Below are positions 1 through 6,593 of a stretch of 15,521 nucleotides of DNA, one piece after another. The DNA comes from an uncultured Eubacteriales bacterium (GTDB lineage: Bacteria > Bacillota > Clostridia > Oscillospirales > Oscillospiraceae), in NCBI GenBank assembly GCA_900545925.1, contig URAZ01000062.1, forward strand, positions 1 to 15,521, read 5' to 3'. Position 1 is the stretch's first letter; every line of letters starts with the position of its first letter. The notes below the pieces were generated by a model that was not told the origin of the DNA, made no database searches, and saw only the letters and a list, made by a program, of their open reading frames with translations. A program made the position numbers and the translations under genes.

Positions 1-87
1 ACCGTCTCTTACCTCACCGTGCGCGATTCCACGGAATTTCGCGCCGCCATCGATGCCCTGACTCTGGACGGGGCGGCCCATACCTGA
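1..87 (+). CDS. C-terminal end of an unidentified upstream gene (partial)
   Basis: An open frame enters at base 1 and ends at TGA 85-87, giving 28 residues that end in ALTLDGAAHT. The next ORF begins at 89 or 98, so the two are closely packed as in an operon. The position just upstream of a relaxase suggests an accessory gene of the mobile element. The visible tail is too short to assign a family. Confidence 0.5.
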   Translation, partial: TVSYLTVRDSTEFRAAIDALTLDGAAHT

Positions 88-97
88 GGTGCGGGCC

Positions 98-310
98 ATG
101 GAGATCATCGATCTTTGCACTGCGCCGCGCGGCGCGGTGGAGCAGGACATGGTGGCCGGCATCCTAGCGGACGCCTATCAGTTCAGCGACGAGGATCTGC
201 GCCGCCGGCGGTCGGAGAGTGTGCAAAATGTGAAGAAAACCAATGGACGCATCTCGCTGGAACAGCGAGCGCGTGGAGCCTGGGAGGAGAACGATGAGTG
301 GCAAGACTGA
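98..310 (+). CDS. small hypothetical protein upstream of the relaxase
   Basis: This is a short, highly charged protein of 70 residues from ATG 98, or 73 from GTG 89. ATG 98 is preferred because GAGGT at 86-90 sits about 7 bases upstream. The N-terminal half is mildly hydrophobic (EIIDLCTAP, then MVAGILADAY) and the C-terminal half is rich in Arg, Glu and Lys (a run of four Arg near residue 40), which could be a nucleic-acid-binding or coiled segment. I do not recognise the family. Its last 13 bases overlap the GTG start of the relaxase, so the two were probably translationally coupled. That suggests, but does not show, a mobilization accessory role. Confidence 0.5.
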   Translation: MEIIDLCTAPRGAVEQDMVAGILADAYQFSDEDLRRRRSESVQNVKKTNGRISLEQRARGAWEENDEWQD

Positions 311-1018
311 TTCTGAAAAGTCCCTATCTCAAGTGCGATGGAAGCAATTCTGTCAGCGGCTACCTGCGGTACATTGGGACACGGGAGCGTGTGGAGATCC
401 TTCCGGATGACCGTCCACCCACCAGGAAGCAGGAGCAGCTGGTCAGAAAACTGACGAAAGATTTCCCTTCATCCAAAAAGTTGGAGGAGTATTCTGACTA
501 CGGAGCCAAGCATACCAAGGCCAATACCTTGGCCTTCATCACCAGGGTGCTGGAGGAAAACTGGTCGGCGGTGCAGCAGTTAGAAGGTTACATGGAGTAC
601 ATCGCCACCCGGCCCAGGGCGGAGCGACTGGGAGATCACGGCCTCTTTGGGGACGAGGACGGCGTGGATCTGGAGAAAGCAATGCGGGAGTTGGATCAGT
701 ACACCGGCAACGTGTGGACCCACATCATCTCCCTGAAGCGGGAGGATGCCGCCCGTCTTGGCTACGACAATGCCAGGGCGTGGATGAATTTGCTCCGGGC
801 AAACTGCAACGACATCGCCGCCGCGATGAACATCCCGCCGAATCACTTCCGCTGGTATGCCGCCTTCCATGACGAGGGTGAGCACCCACATGTCCATATG
901 ATGGCATGGTCAACGGTGCCAAGCGAGGCATACCTGACGTGGGAAGGCATCCGAAATATCAAATCAAAGCTGACCAATCAAATCTTCCAGCAGGAGATGC
1001 TACACACCTACGAGCAGA

Positions 1019-1573
1019 TCCCGGTCACGGGATGAGTTGGTGCGGGAGACACACAGGGCCATCCGAAAACTCACACAGGAGATGGCACGAAGTATCTGCA
1101 ACCACCCGGAGGTGGAGGAATTGATGCAGACGCTCTCTGCACAATTGAAAACGGTCAAGGGTAAGAAGTCCTACGGCTACCTGCCCAAGTCCGTCAAGAA
1201 AACCGTGGACGAGGTAGTGGACAAGCTGGAGGAGCTGCCAGAGGTCCGTGAGTGCTACGAACAATGGTGCGCTCTCCAAAGTGAGGTGGACAGCTACTAC
1301 CACGATAAGCCCCAGGAGCGCATCCCGCTCTCACAGCAAAAGGAGTTCCGGCAGATCAAGAATGCGGTCATTCAGGTGGCGGAACAGGTATGGCAAAACG
1401 AGATCACGTTCGAGGACGCAGGCGCAGAGCAGGATGCGGAGCAAAATGAGACCTACAGCATTCCGTATCCGACAAATGCGTGGTATGCAATGGCGACGGA
1501 CGAAACTCTGCCATTGGCGGAACGCGACGAAGCCGCAAAGCAGTTGGAAGCGCTGGCAGACGGCGGAGATTGA
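1019..1573 (+). pseudogene. middle fragment of the broken relaxase (helical region)
   Basis: This is the second reading-frame segment of the relaxase pseudogene, after the frameshift near 1018. It can be read as an ORF from TTG 1037 (178 residues), but no ribosome site precedes that codon and the similarity extends upstream of it to 1019. It has the charged helical region containing KGKKSYGYLPKSVKK and LSQQKEFRQIKNAVI typical of these relaxases, then begins the linker to the Sel1 repeats (AERDEAAKQLEALADGGD) before the premature TGA. It lacks the histidine motif and would not be a relaxase by itself. Confidence 0.7.
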
Positions 1574-2251
1574 TACGCGCAATACCTGACCGGAATCCTC
1601 TGTCGTGACGGCGGACTGTTGATTCCGGACGCGGAAAAAGCACAGCACTATCTGGGACTGGCTGCGCAGCAGAATCATGCAGCAGCGCAGTATGCACTGG
1701 GTAAGCTGCTCCTCTCAGATGATCCGGAAATGAAGAATCCGACACAAGGGCTTTACTGGCTGGAACGGGCGGCGCAGAATGGCAGCGACTATGCTGCCTA
1801 CCGGCTGGGCAAGGAATATCTCAGCGGAAAAAGTGCGCCCAAAAATCCGGAACGCGCAGCGGTGTATGTGCGCATGACTGCTGAGCAAGGCAATCTCTAT
1901 GCGCAGTACCTGCTGGGAAAGCTCTATCTCAGCGGCGACGGTGTGCCGCAGGACAAGGACGCTGCCTACGACTGGTTTCAAAAAGCGCAGGCGCAGGGAC
2001 ACGACTATGCAGGATTTTTCATGGACCGCATTGAGCGGCAGGAGCCGCCGAACATTCTGCTCTCGGCAACGCGGCTGCTCTATCACATGGGAAAGATCTT
2101 TCAGAGCAGCGCGCCTGCGCCGCAAAGCTGCGGTGTCCAGATCGACCGCAAACGCCTTGCCAAGCTGCGCCGGATGCGTATTGCCGCCGGACACAAGGCG
2201 GACGATCACGAGCAGGAGCAGACGAGCAGCACCATGTCGATGGGCTGGTAA
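1574..2251 (+). pseudogene. Sel1-repeat C-terminal fragment of the broken relaxase
   Basis: This is the third segment of the relaxase pseudogene, in the same frame as the middle piece but beyond TGA 1571-1573. It contains about four Sel1-like (SLR) helical repeats with the usual A-x-x-G/A spacing, for example AAAQYALGKLLLS, YAAYRLGKEYLSG and YAQYLLGKLYLSG. A basic tail follows (RKRLAKLRRMRIAAG) and then TMSMGW. Sel1 repeats usually mediate protein contacts. A TTG at 1619 could start an ORF of 210 residues, but no convincing ribosome site precedes it, so independent expression is doubtful. Confidence 0.7.
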
Positions 2252-2380
2252 TGCGGTTCAAAATCTACACTGCTATAGACAAAGAAAAACGAAATGATAA
2301 CTTTCTGATAACTCTCCGCGCGGGAGGTTGCTATTCTGTCTCCTGCGTGGTAGTTGTTGATACAGCAAAAGGAAGGAGGA
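2252..2380 (+). promoter_or_regulatory. spacer upstream of the integrase, with repeats and an imperfect hairpin
   Basis: This 129-base spacer separates the relaxase remnant from the integrase and is more AT-rich at its left side. GATAACT occurs twice in close succession around 2295-2312. An imperfect hairpin follows (CTCC / GGGAG around GCGC, about 2311-2327). These could be recombination-directionality-factor or integrase promoter sites. No convincing -35/-10 pair is seen. AAGGAGGA at 2373-2380 is the integrase ribosome site. Confidence 0.3.
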
Positions 2381-2386
2381 ATGCAC

Positions 2387-3541
2387 ATGGCGAAGAAACG
2401 GGCAAATGGGGAGGGCAACATCCGCAAGCGGAAAGACGGACGCTGGGAAGGACGGTACACAGCAGGCATCGACCCGGAAACGGGCAAGCCAATCGCGAAG
2501 AATGTCCTCGCGCGGACGCAGCGCGAATGCAAAGAGAAGCTGCAAAAGGCGATGGAAGAACTCGAAAAGATCGATGTGACGAAGCGGCGGGATTACACGG
2601 TAGGCGAGTGGGCGCAGCTCTGGTACGAGAACTACGCAAGGCCATCCGTCCGCGCATCCACGGCGGCATATTACAAGAACTACATCGACCAGCATATCAA
2701 GCTGCGCATCGGGGACATCAAGCTGACGGCGCTCACGATGCTGCAAATCCAAAAGTTCTACAACGAGACCAAGGCACGCGGGCAGGTGCAGCGGTACGAA
2801 AACATGGACGATCTGAGTCTCAGCAACAAGACGATTCGCGGGCTGCATACGATGCTGCGGCAATGCTTGGAGCAGGCGGTGACAGAACGGCTGATTCCGT
2901 ACAATCCCGCAAACGGATGCCGCCTGCCGAAAAAGGAAAAGAAGAAAATGCAGATCATCCCGCCGGAGAAGATTCGGGATTACCTGAAAGCGGCGGAGGA
3001 ATGGGGCGTCCTGCCGATGTTCTATCTGGAACTGAGTACCGGATTGCGGCGCGGGGAGCTGGTGGCACTGCTGTGGAGCGACCTGAACTTGCAGACGAAA
3101 ACACTGACCGTGTCCAAATCCGTGTCGCGCGGCAAGGGAGAACTGGTCGTGACAGAGCCGAAAACGGAGAATTCCGTCCGGGAGATTTATCTCAGCGACG
3201 GAGCAATCCGGCTGCTGGTCGAAGATCGTAAGAATCACCCGTTCAGTCCGTATATGTTCCCGTCACCAAAGACTGGCGGAATGTACGATCCGGACTGCGT
3301 CGGGCGGATTCACAAGAAGCTGCTCGAAAAGGCTGGTATTGAGGAACACGTCAGATTTCATGATCTCAGACACACATTCTCGACGCTGGCAATCCAGAGC
3401 GGAATCGACCCGAAAACAGTCGCGGAGATCCTCGGTCACGCCTCGGCAGAATTCTCACTGGACGTGTACACCCATGTGACAGCAGGTATGAAAAAAGAAG
3501 CCGCGCAGAAAATCAGCGGCTTCATGGCAAGCGTCGGATAA
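2387..3541 (+). CDS. int: tyrosine site-specific integrase
   Basis: This enzyme integrates and excises the mobile element by strand exchange through a 3'-phosphotyrosine intermediate. The start is ATG 2387 rather than ATG 2381, because GGAGGA at 2375-2380 leaves a normal 6-base gap only for the former; the product is 384 residues. Residues 5-60 are an AP2-like arm-type DNA-binding domain (GEGNIRKRKDGRWEGRY), 70-180 a SAM-like core-binding domain, and about 195-380 the catalytic domain. The catalytic set is visible: R221 in TGLRRGEL, K259 in EPKTEN, H325 and R328 in HDLRH, H351 in LGHAS and nucleophile Y361 in YTHV. Length and motifs look intact, unlike the relaxase. The gene points towards the attachment-like structure at 3638-3921, the usual layout. 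No excisionase gene is seen beside it. It belongs to the Tn916/phage-type Int family in the broad sense. Confidence 0.95.
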   Translation: MAKKRANGEGNIRKRKDGRWEGRYTAGIDPETGKPIAKNVLARTQRECKEKLQKAMEELEKIDVTKRRDYTVGEWAQLWYENYARPSVRASTAAYYKNYIDQHIKLRIGDIKLTALTMLQIQKFYNETKARGQVQRYENMDDLSLSNKTIRGLHTMLRQCLEQAVTERLIPYNPANGCRLPKKEKKKMQIIPPEKIRDYLKAAEEWGVLPMFYLELSTGLRRGELVALLWSDLNLQTKTLTVSKSVSRGKGELVVTEPKTENSVREIYLSDGAIRLLVEDRKNHPFSPYMFPSPKTGGMYDPDCVGRIHKKLLEKAGIEEHVRFHDLRHTFSTLAIQSGIDPKTVAEILGHASAEFSLDVYTHVTAGMKKEAAQKISGFMASVG

Positions 3542-3563
3542 CGGCAAGAAATGAGCAGAAAAG

Positions 3564-3610
3564 CGCACGCCGTCTGCCGGAAATGCTCCGGCAGGCAGCG
3601 GCTTTGTGCG
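3564..3610. terminator. imperfect hairpin downstream of the integrase
   Basis: CTGCCGG (3574-3580) pairs with CCGGCAG (3588-3594). The stem extends outward through GCCG (3569-3572) with CGGC (3599-3602) and CGCAC (3564-3568) with GTGCG (3606-3610), with a few unpaired bases. It lies 22 bases after the integrase stop. No T-run follows, so it is only a possible terminator and could equally be a structural part of the attachment region. Confidence 0.4.
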
Positions 3611-3637
3611 TTCCGGCGCGTTCCGCTCCGAACGCCC

Positions 3638-3657
3638 GTTTGGGTCGGGTTTGGGTC
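3638..3657 (+). repeat. left pair of GTTTGGGTC repeats (putative integrase arm sites)
   Basis: Two direct copies of GTTTGGGTC start at 3638 and 3649, one helical turn (11 bases) apart, followed by AGAC. The same pair recurs at 3901-3921 on the other side of the tRNA-derived core. Paired short direct repeats at about one-turn spacing, roughly 100 bp or more from the crossover, are what arm-type sites bound by the N-terminal domain of tyrosine integrases look like. The role is inferred; the repeats are seen directly. Confidence 0.6.
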
Positions 3658-3708
3658 AGACTGAAAAGTCACAGAATTCTCCATCGAAAAAGTTCGGAAT
3701 ATGCAGAA

Positions 3709-3744
3709 AAATCCGGCTGAAATCATAAGATTTCAGCCGGATTT
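3709..3744 (-). terminator. strong hairpin immediately 3' of the tRNA-Pro fragment
   Basis: A perfect 16-bp stem (3709-3724 with 3729-3744) has a 4-base ATAA loop. Read on the minus strand, it starts directly at the CCA end of the tRNA-Pro fragment and ends in a short T-run (GGATTTTTC), so it is best explained as the intrinsic terminator of a tRNA gene carried along with the attachment sequence. On the plus strand there is no T-run, but it would still stop convergent integrase transcripts poorly to moderately. Confidence 0.7.
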
Positions 3745-3790
3745 GGTCGGAGTGTCGGGATTCGAACCCGAGGCCTCTTGGTCCCGAAGG
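3744..3790 (-). other. tRNA-Pro 3' half (anticodon loop to CCA): probable attachment-site core
   Basis: On the minus strand this reads as anticodon loop TTCGGGA (anticodon CGG, 3782-3788), anticodon-stem 3' strand CCAAG, a short variable region, T-arm TCGGG / TTCGAAT / CCCGA, acceptor 3' strand CACTCCG, discriminator A and CCA. The sequence 5' of the anticodon loop does not supply the expected CTTGG strand or any D-arm, so this is not a functional tRNA. Tyrosine integrases commonly use exactly this 3' half as att core, with crossover near the anticodon loop. TCCGACCA recurs just outside the core (minus strand, about 3791-3799). Confidence 0.75.
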
Positions 3791-3900
3791 TTGGTCGGAT
3801 ATTTTTAGCGGACATGTCGGGGCATTTCTGCGCCTTTCTGCTCGGAAAATTTCACAGCGGTATCCTTTCCGATACGGATAAATCCGCCTGATTTTTCCGC

Positions 3901-3921
3901 GTTTGGGTCACGGTTTGGGTC
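3901..3921 (+). repeat. right pair of GTTTGGGTC repeats (putative integrase arm sites)
   Basis: GTTTGGGTC occurs at 3901-3909 and 3913-3921 (12-base periodicity), again followed by AGAC. It matches the left pair in sequence, orientation and distance from the core. Since a plain chromosomal flank would not carry arm sites, this pair suggests that the DNA to the right of the core is also element-derived. Confidence 0.6.
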
Positions 3922-3935
3922 AGACCAGAAAACCA

Positions 3936-3956
3936 GCGGCGCAGATTCTGCGCCGC
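3936..3956 (-). terminator. intrinsic terminator of the ArsR-like regulator
   Basis: GCGGCGCAG (3936-3944) and CTGCGCCGC (3948-3956) form a perfect 9-bp GC-rich stem with a 3-base loop. On the minus strand it lies 23 bases after the regulator's stop and is followed by TGGTTTTC, a modest T-rich tail. Confidence 0.65.
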
Positions 3957-3979
3957 CGTAAACAAAGAATAAAGGAAAA

Positions 3980-4906
3980 TCAGATCGCGTACACAAACGA
4001 CACCGAGATATCCTGCTCATAGTCACCGAAGTGTTTCCCAAATAGATTGAAGCCGCCGACGTATTCTGCGTTGGCTTTATTTTCAATTCTGAGGGAAATC
4101 GGCTTCGAGGAATGGAAGACAAAGTCGCGAACGGTGACGGCAGAGGAGAGCTTGCCGTTGATGGTGCAGCCCTGTTCGTTGATCTCCAGTGTGACCAGCT
4201 CGCCAAACTGCGTACTGCCGCTGGGCCACCACGCGGGATTCAGCCGTCCGCGGCGGCTGCCGTAGTCGGCGGGGGAGCGCCATGTGCCGCAGTCGTGACC
4301 GTCCAGCGAGATGGAGATGTCGGAGATCCAGTCCTCTTTATAATTAAATGTCTCGGAACAGGCTTCAAACGTGATCAGGATCCGCTTGATATGAACCGGC
4401 TCGTCAAACTGCCACGGAATTTTGTACAGCACAAATCCACCGCACGTCCACAGAATCTGTGCGTTTACATGCTCCGGCAGGAAGAACGCGTCCGGACGGT
4501 CGTCGTGGCCGATCATCCCGCTTTCGCTTGCAATGCCGCACGTCGGCATGACCTCGCAATCGCTGTAGCAACCGATGGGGATGGAAAGACTGTACACCTT
4601 ATCCACGTCCGGGTCGTCCGCCGTCAGGGTGATGTTGATGTTGTCGTATTTCCGGCTGCAAATTTTCATAGAGCCGCGGCTGCCCTTTTGCATCTTGGTG
4701 TTGATCAGGCCCGCCGTTTCCAGAGAGCGGATATACACCGCTGCGCTGGAGGTGGGGATTTGCAGCTTTTCCGCAATCTCTGCCACGTTAAAGCTGTTGT
4801 GGTACAGCAGCTTTAAAATCTGAATTCGTGCGGGCGAGGACAGCGCCGAGCCAAGCGCGCACAAACGCTCTTCATTTTCAAGGTCAAGCTCCAGAATCTT
4901 TGCCAT
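3980..4906 (-). CDS. ArsR-like winged-helix regulator with large C-terminal sensor-like domain
   Basis: This is the probable transcriptional regulator of the divergent arabino-oligosaccharide operon. The product is 308 residues, with start ATG 4906 preceded by AAGGAGGG at a 6-base gap. Residues 15-85 form an ArsR-type winged helix (LSSPARIQILKLL, then NVAEIAEKLQIPTSSAAVYI as the recognition region and a GSRGS wing). Classical ArsR proteins are only about 100 residues, so the remaining 220 residues are an added beta-rich domain containing GSRRGRLNPAWW (216-227) and three close cysteines (C113, C117, C123). I recall similar two-part regulators beside sugar ABC transporters in Clostridia. The C-terminal part probably senses a sugar or oligosaccharide, which is inference. 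The cysteines could instead bind metal, though nothing else in the locus suggests that. It is transcribed away from the transporter genes and ends at its own hairpin. Confidence 0.85.
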   Translation of the reverse strand: MAKILELDLENEERLCALGSALSSPARIQILKLLYHNSFNVAEIAEKLQIPTSSAAVYIRSLETAGLINTKMQKGSRGSMKICSRKYDNINITLTADDPDVDKVYSLSIPIGCYSDCEVMPTCGIASESGMIGHDDRPDAFFLPEHVNAQILWTCGGFVLYKIPWQFDEPVHIKRILITFEACSETFNYKEDWISDISISLDGHDCGTWRSPADYGSRRGRLNPAWWPSGSTQFGELVTLEINEQGCTINGKLSSAVTVRDFVFHSSKPISLRIENKANAEYVGGFNLFGKHFGDYEQDISVSFVYAI

Positions 4907-4957
4907 GGTACGCCCTCCTTTTTTCTTCCAGTGTAACAGCTTTTTTGGAGGTTGTCC

Positions 4958-4963
4958 AGTATA
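4958..4963 (-). promoter_or_regulatory. possible -10 box of the regulator promoter
   Basis: The minus strand reads TATACT here, about 52 bases upstream of the regulator's start codon. No good -35 is visible 17-18 bases upstream, so the promoter would be weak or activator-dependent. Confidence 0.3.
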
Positions 4964-5008
4964 TATCTAAAATTTCTGTTTTAATTTTCTCGATAGAAAT
5001 ATACTTTT

Positions 5009-5030
5009 TGTTCAAATGCGCCAATGAACA
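5009..5030. promoter_or_regulatory. second inverted repeat in the divergent spacer
   Basis: TGTTCA (5009-5014) and TGAACA (5025-5030) are a 6-bp inverted repeat with a 10-base spacer. The GAACA half-site is shared with the larger palindrome at 5102-5135 but faces the opposite way. It lies upstream of both candidate promoters and could be an auxiliary operator. Chance occurrence cannot be excluded. Confidence 0.35.
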
Positions 5031-5058
5031 GAGAGAAACACAGAATTTTATGGATGTA

Positions 5059-5088
5059 TTGACAACAAAACGCCCGCCGTATTATACT
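5059..5088 (+). promoter_or_regulatory. sigma-A promoter of the arabino-oligosaccharide operon
   Basis: A perfect TTGACA (5059-5064) and TATACT (5083-5088) are separated by 18 bases. Transcription would start near 5095, leaving a leader of about 70 bases before ATG 5167. Confidence 0.75.
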
Positions 5089-5101
5089 GATTTCAGAGCA
5101 A

Positions 5102-5135
5102 AGAACAAGTTTTACGTTTCTATAAAACTTGTTCT
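5102..5135. promoter_or_regulatory. 13-bp perfect palindrome, probable operator
   Basis: AGAACAAGTTTTA (5102-5114) is followed, after 8 bases, by its exact reverse complement (5123-5135). It sits just downstream of the predicted transcription start and upstream of the ribosome site, where a bound repressor would block initiation or act as a roadblock. No T-run follows, so it is not a terminator. The adjacent ArsR-like regulator is the obvious candidate to bind it. Confidence 0.65.
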
Positions 5136-5166
5136 ATACAAAAATAAAAATGATGGAGGAATTGCA

Positions 5167-6579
5167 ATGAAAAAGTATCTTGCGCTGCTTCTGGCAGTTC
5201 TGATGGTGCTGACGGCACTTGCCGGATGCAGCAGCCAGCAGGCGGAGACTACCACCCCGGACGCACCCGCCGCAGCCACGGGCAACACGCCGGAGACCGA
5301 AACCCCGGATACACAGCCGGACGAGACGACCACCTCGGGCGAAAAAACAAAAATCAGCTTTATGGGCTGGGGCACGGACGCCGAAATCGCGACATACACC
5401 GCGATGATTGACCAGTTTGAGGCAGCGTATCCCGACGTTGAGGTCGAATATATCGTCGTTGCCGACAATGAATTTGACACGAAGCTCCAGACCATGATCG
5501 GCTCCGGTCAGGCGCCGGACGTGTTCTATTGCAGCATCGACAAGATGATGAAGTATGCCGCGACCGGCAATCTTCTGAGTCTGACCGACTATGTCAACAA
5601 CAACGAGATTTTCGACCCGAACAACGTCTGGGATTGCCTCAATGATCTCTATCGCTATGACGGCGAGAATCAGGGCAGCGGCGACATCTATGCACTGCCG
5701 AAGGACGTCAGCGCGTTCCCGATCTTCTATAATGTAGACCTCTTTAAGGCTGCCGGCGTGGAAGCGCCGACCGCTGAGAATCCCTGGGACTGGAACGATT
5801 TTGTCGAAGCTGCGAAGAAGCTCACCACCGGCGAGGGCGAGGACAAGATCTATGGCACCGGCGCATATTCGCTGGAATCCGCCGTCTGGTCGAACGGCGC
5901 GGAGTGGGTCGATCCTGAAACGCTGACCAAGGTGGAGATCACCGACCCGAAGTTTACCGAAGCGCTTCAGTTCTGCGCAGACCTGTCTCTGGTACACGGC
6001 GTTGCACCGAGTCAAGAAGAAAGCAGCGCCCTGAGCGATTATGACCGCTTCAAGCAGGGCAAGCTCGCCATGGTTGGCGCTGGTACCTGGAGCCTTGCCG
6101 ATTTCCAGAACAACTGCGACTTTGATTGGGACGTCATGCCGTGGCCGGTCAGCCCGAACACCGGCAACACTGCGATCTGGTTCGGCAGCGCGGGCCTTGC
6201 CGTCTCTGCTGCGACTGAGCATGCGGAAGCCGCCTGCAACCTTGCCGCTTACCTCGCATTCAACGAGGATACGCAGTGCACAGCTTATCAGATGGGGCAG
6301 GCCATCCCGACGCTCAAGGACATGGCCTATGGTGAGTACATGGAGTGCGATGACAAGCCCGCCAGCAAACAGGTGTTCTTCGATATGCTGGAGCACACGG
6401 CACGTCTTGCGACCCAGTCGAGAACGTTCAATCAGGACTGGTTTGCGGAGTTCAACTCCAACACCGCAGCCGTATTCAAGGGCGAAATGACGGCTGAGGA
6501 ATACTGCAATTCGATCAACGACACGGTCCAGAGCCTTTTGGACGAGTGCAACGAGCTGAAGGCCGAATACGCCGGATAA
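5167..6579 (+). CDS. extracellular sugar-binding lipoprotein of a CUT1 ABC importer
   Basis: This is a family 1 solute-binding protein that captures oligosaccharides outside the cell and delivers them to the two downstream permeases. ATG 5167 is chosen because GGAGGA (5155-5160) precedes it at a 6-base gap and the product then begins with a lipoprotein signal. The protein has 470 residues. Its signal peptide ends in a lipobox, LAGC with lipidated C21. Residues 22-58 are a Thr/Pro/Glu/Asp-rich linker, and the binding-protein fold follows from KTKISFMGWG onward with typical features (DQFEAAYPDVEVEY, GQAPDVFYC, YALPKDVSAFPIFYN, FKQGKLAMVGAGTW). Family members bind di- to oligosaccharides. Arabino-oligosaccharides are inferred from the linked enzymes. 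It is the first gene after the promoter and operator, and a hairpin follows it. Confidence 0.95.
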   Translation: MKKYLALLLAVLMVLTALAGCSSQQAETTTPDAPAAATGNTPETETPDTQPDETTTSGEKTKISFMGWGTDAEIATYTAMIDQFEAAYPDVEVEYIVVADNEFDTKLQTMIGSGQAPDVFYCSIDKMMKYAATGNLLSLTDYVNNNEIFDPNNVWDCLNDLYRYDGENQGSGDIYALPKDVSAFPIFYNVDLFKAAGVEAPTAENPWDWNDFVEAAKKLTTGEGEDKIYGTGAYSLESAVWSNGAEWVDPETLTKVEITDPKFTEALQFCADLSLVHGVAPSQEESSALSDYDRFKQGKLAMVGAGTWSLADFQNNCDFDWDVMPWPVSPNTGNTAIWFGSAGLAVSAATEHAEAACNLAAYLAFNEDTQCTAYQMGQAIPTLKDMAYGEYMECDDKPASKQVFFDMLEHTARLATQSRTFNQDWFAEFNSNTAAVFKGEMTAEEYCNSINDTVQSLLDECNELKAEYAG

Positions 6580-6593
6580 TTTACGCAAGCAAC

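Larger units (their letters stand above)
298..2251 (+). pseudogene. MobP-type relaxase with C-terminal Sel1 repeats, broken by a frameshift and a stop
   Basis: Relaxases nick the element's oriT and pilot the DNA strand during conjugal mobilization. The gene starts at GTG 298, with GGGAGGAG at 282-289 as ribosome site. The first 245 residues carry the relaxase core, including the metal-binding histidine motif FHDEGEHPHVHMM near bases 865-905. The frame then breaks at about base 1018: CAG 1015-1017 is followed by one extra base (or two missing), and the family-like sequence SRSRDELVRE resumes in another frame at 1019. That second frame reads through QKEFRQIKNAVI to a TGA at 1571-1573. The same frame continues directly with YAQYLTGILC and several Sel1 repeats to TAA 2249-2251. 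Joined, the pieces give about 650 residues, as expected for intact MobP3-type relaxases. The homology is recognised from memory. A separate Sel1 protein is less likely because the frame is continuous across the TGA. Confidence 0.85.

Noticed and set aside
1571..1573. TGA in the relaxase as recoded Trp (alternative genetic code)
   Set aside because: TGA is used as the normal stop in neighbouring genes (7556-7558, 14842-14844) and Trp is encoded by TGG throughout; the nearby frameshift also favours decay.
2251..3231. 326-residue plus-strand frame overlapping the integrase
   Set aside because: It is out of frame with an integrase that has every catalytic residue, and has biased Arg/Gly/Ala composition; not a gene.
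3744..3790. Functional tRNA-Pro gene
   Set aside because: The D-arm, the 5' anticodon-stem strand and the 5' acceptor strand are absent upstream on the minus strand; only the 3' half exists.
4112..4816. 234-residue plus-strand frame antisense to the regulator
   Set aside because: No ribosome site or family resemblance; the minus-strand frame has a proper winged helix and ribosome site.
4828..5166. Longer start for the sugar-binding protein at 4828
   Set aside because: It would run through the promoter and operator region and place the lipoprotein signal internally; ATG 5167 has a good ribosome site.
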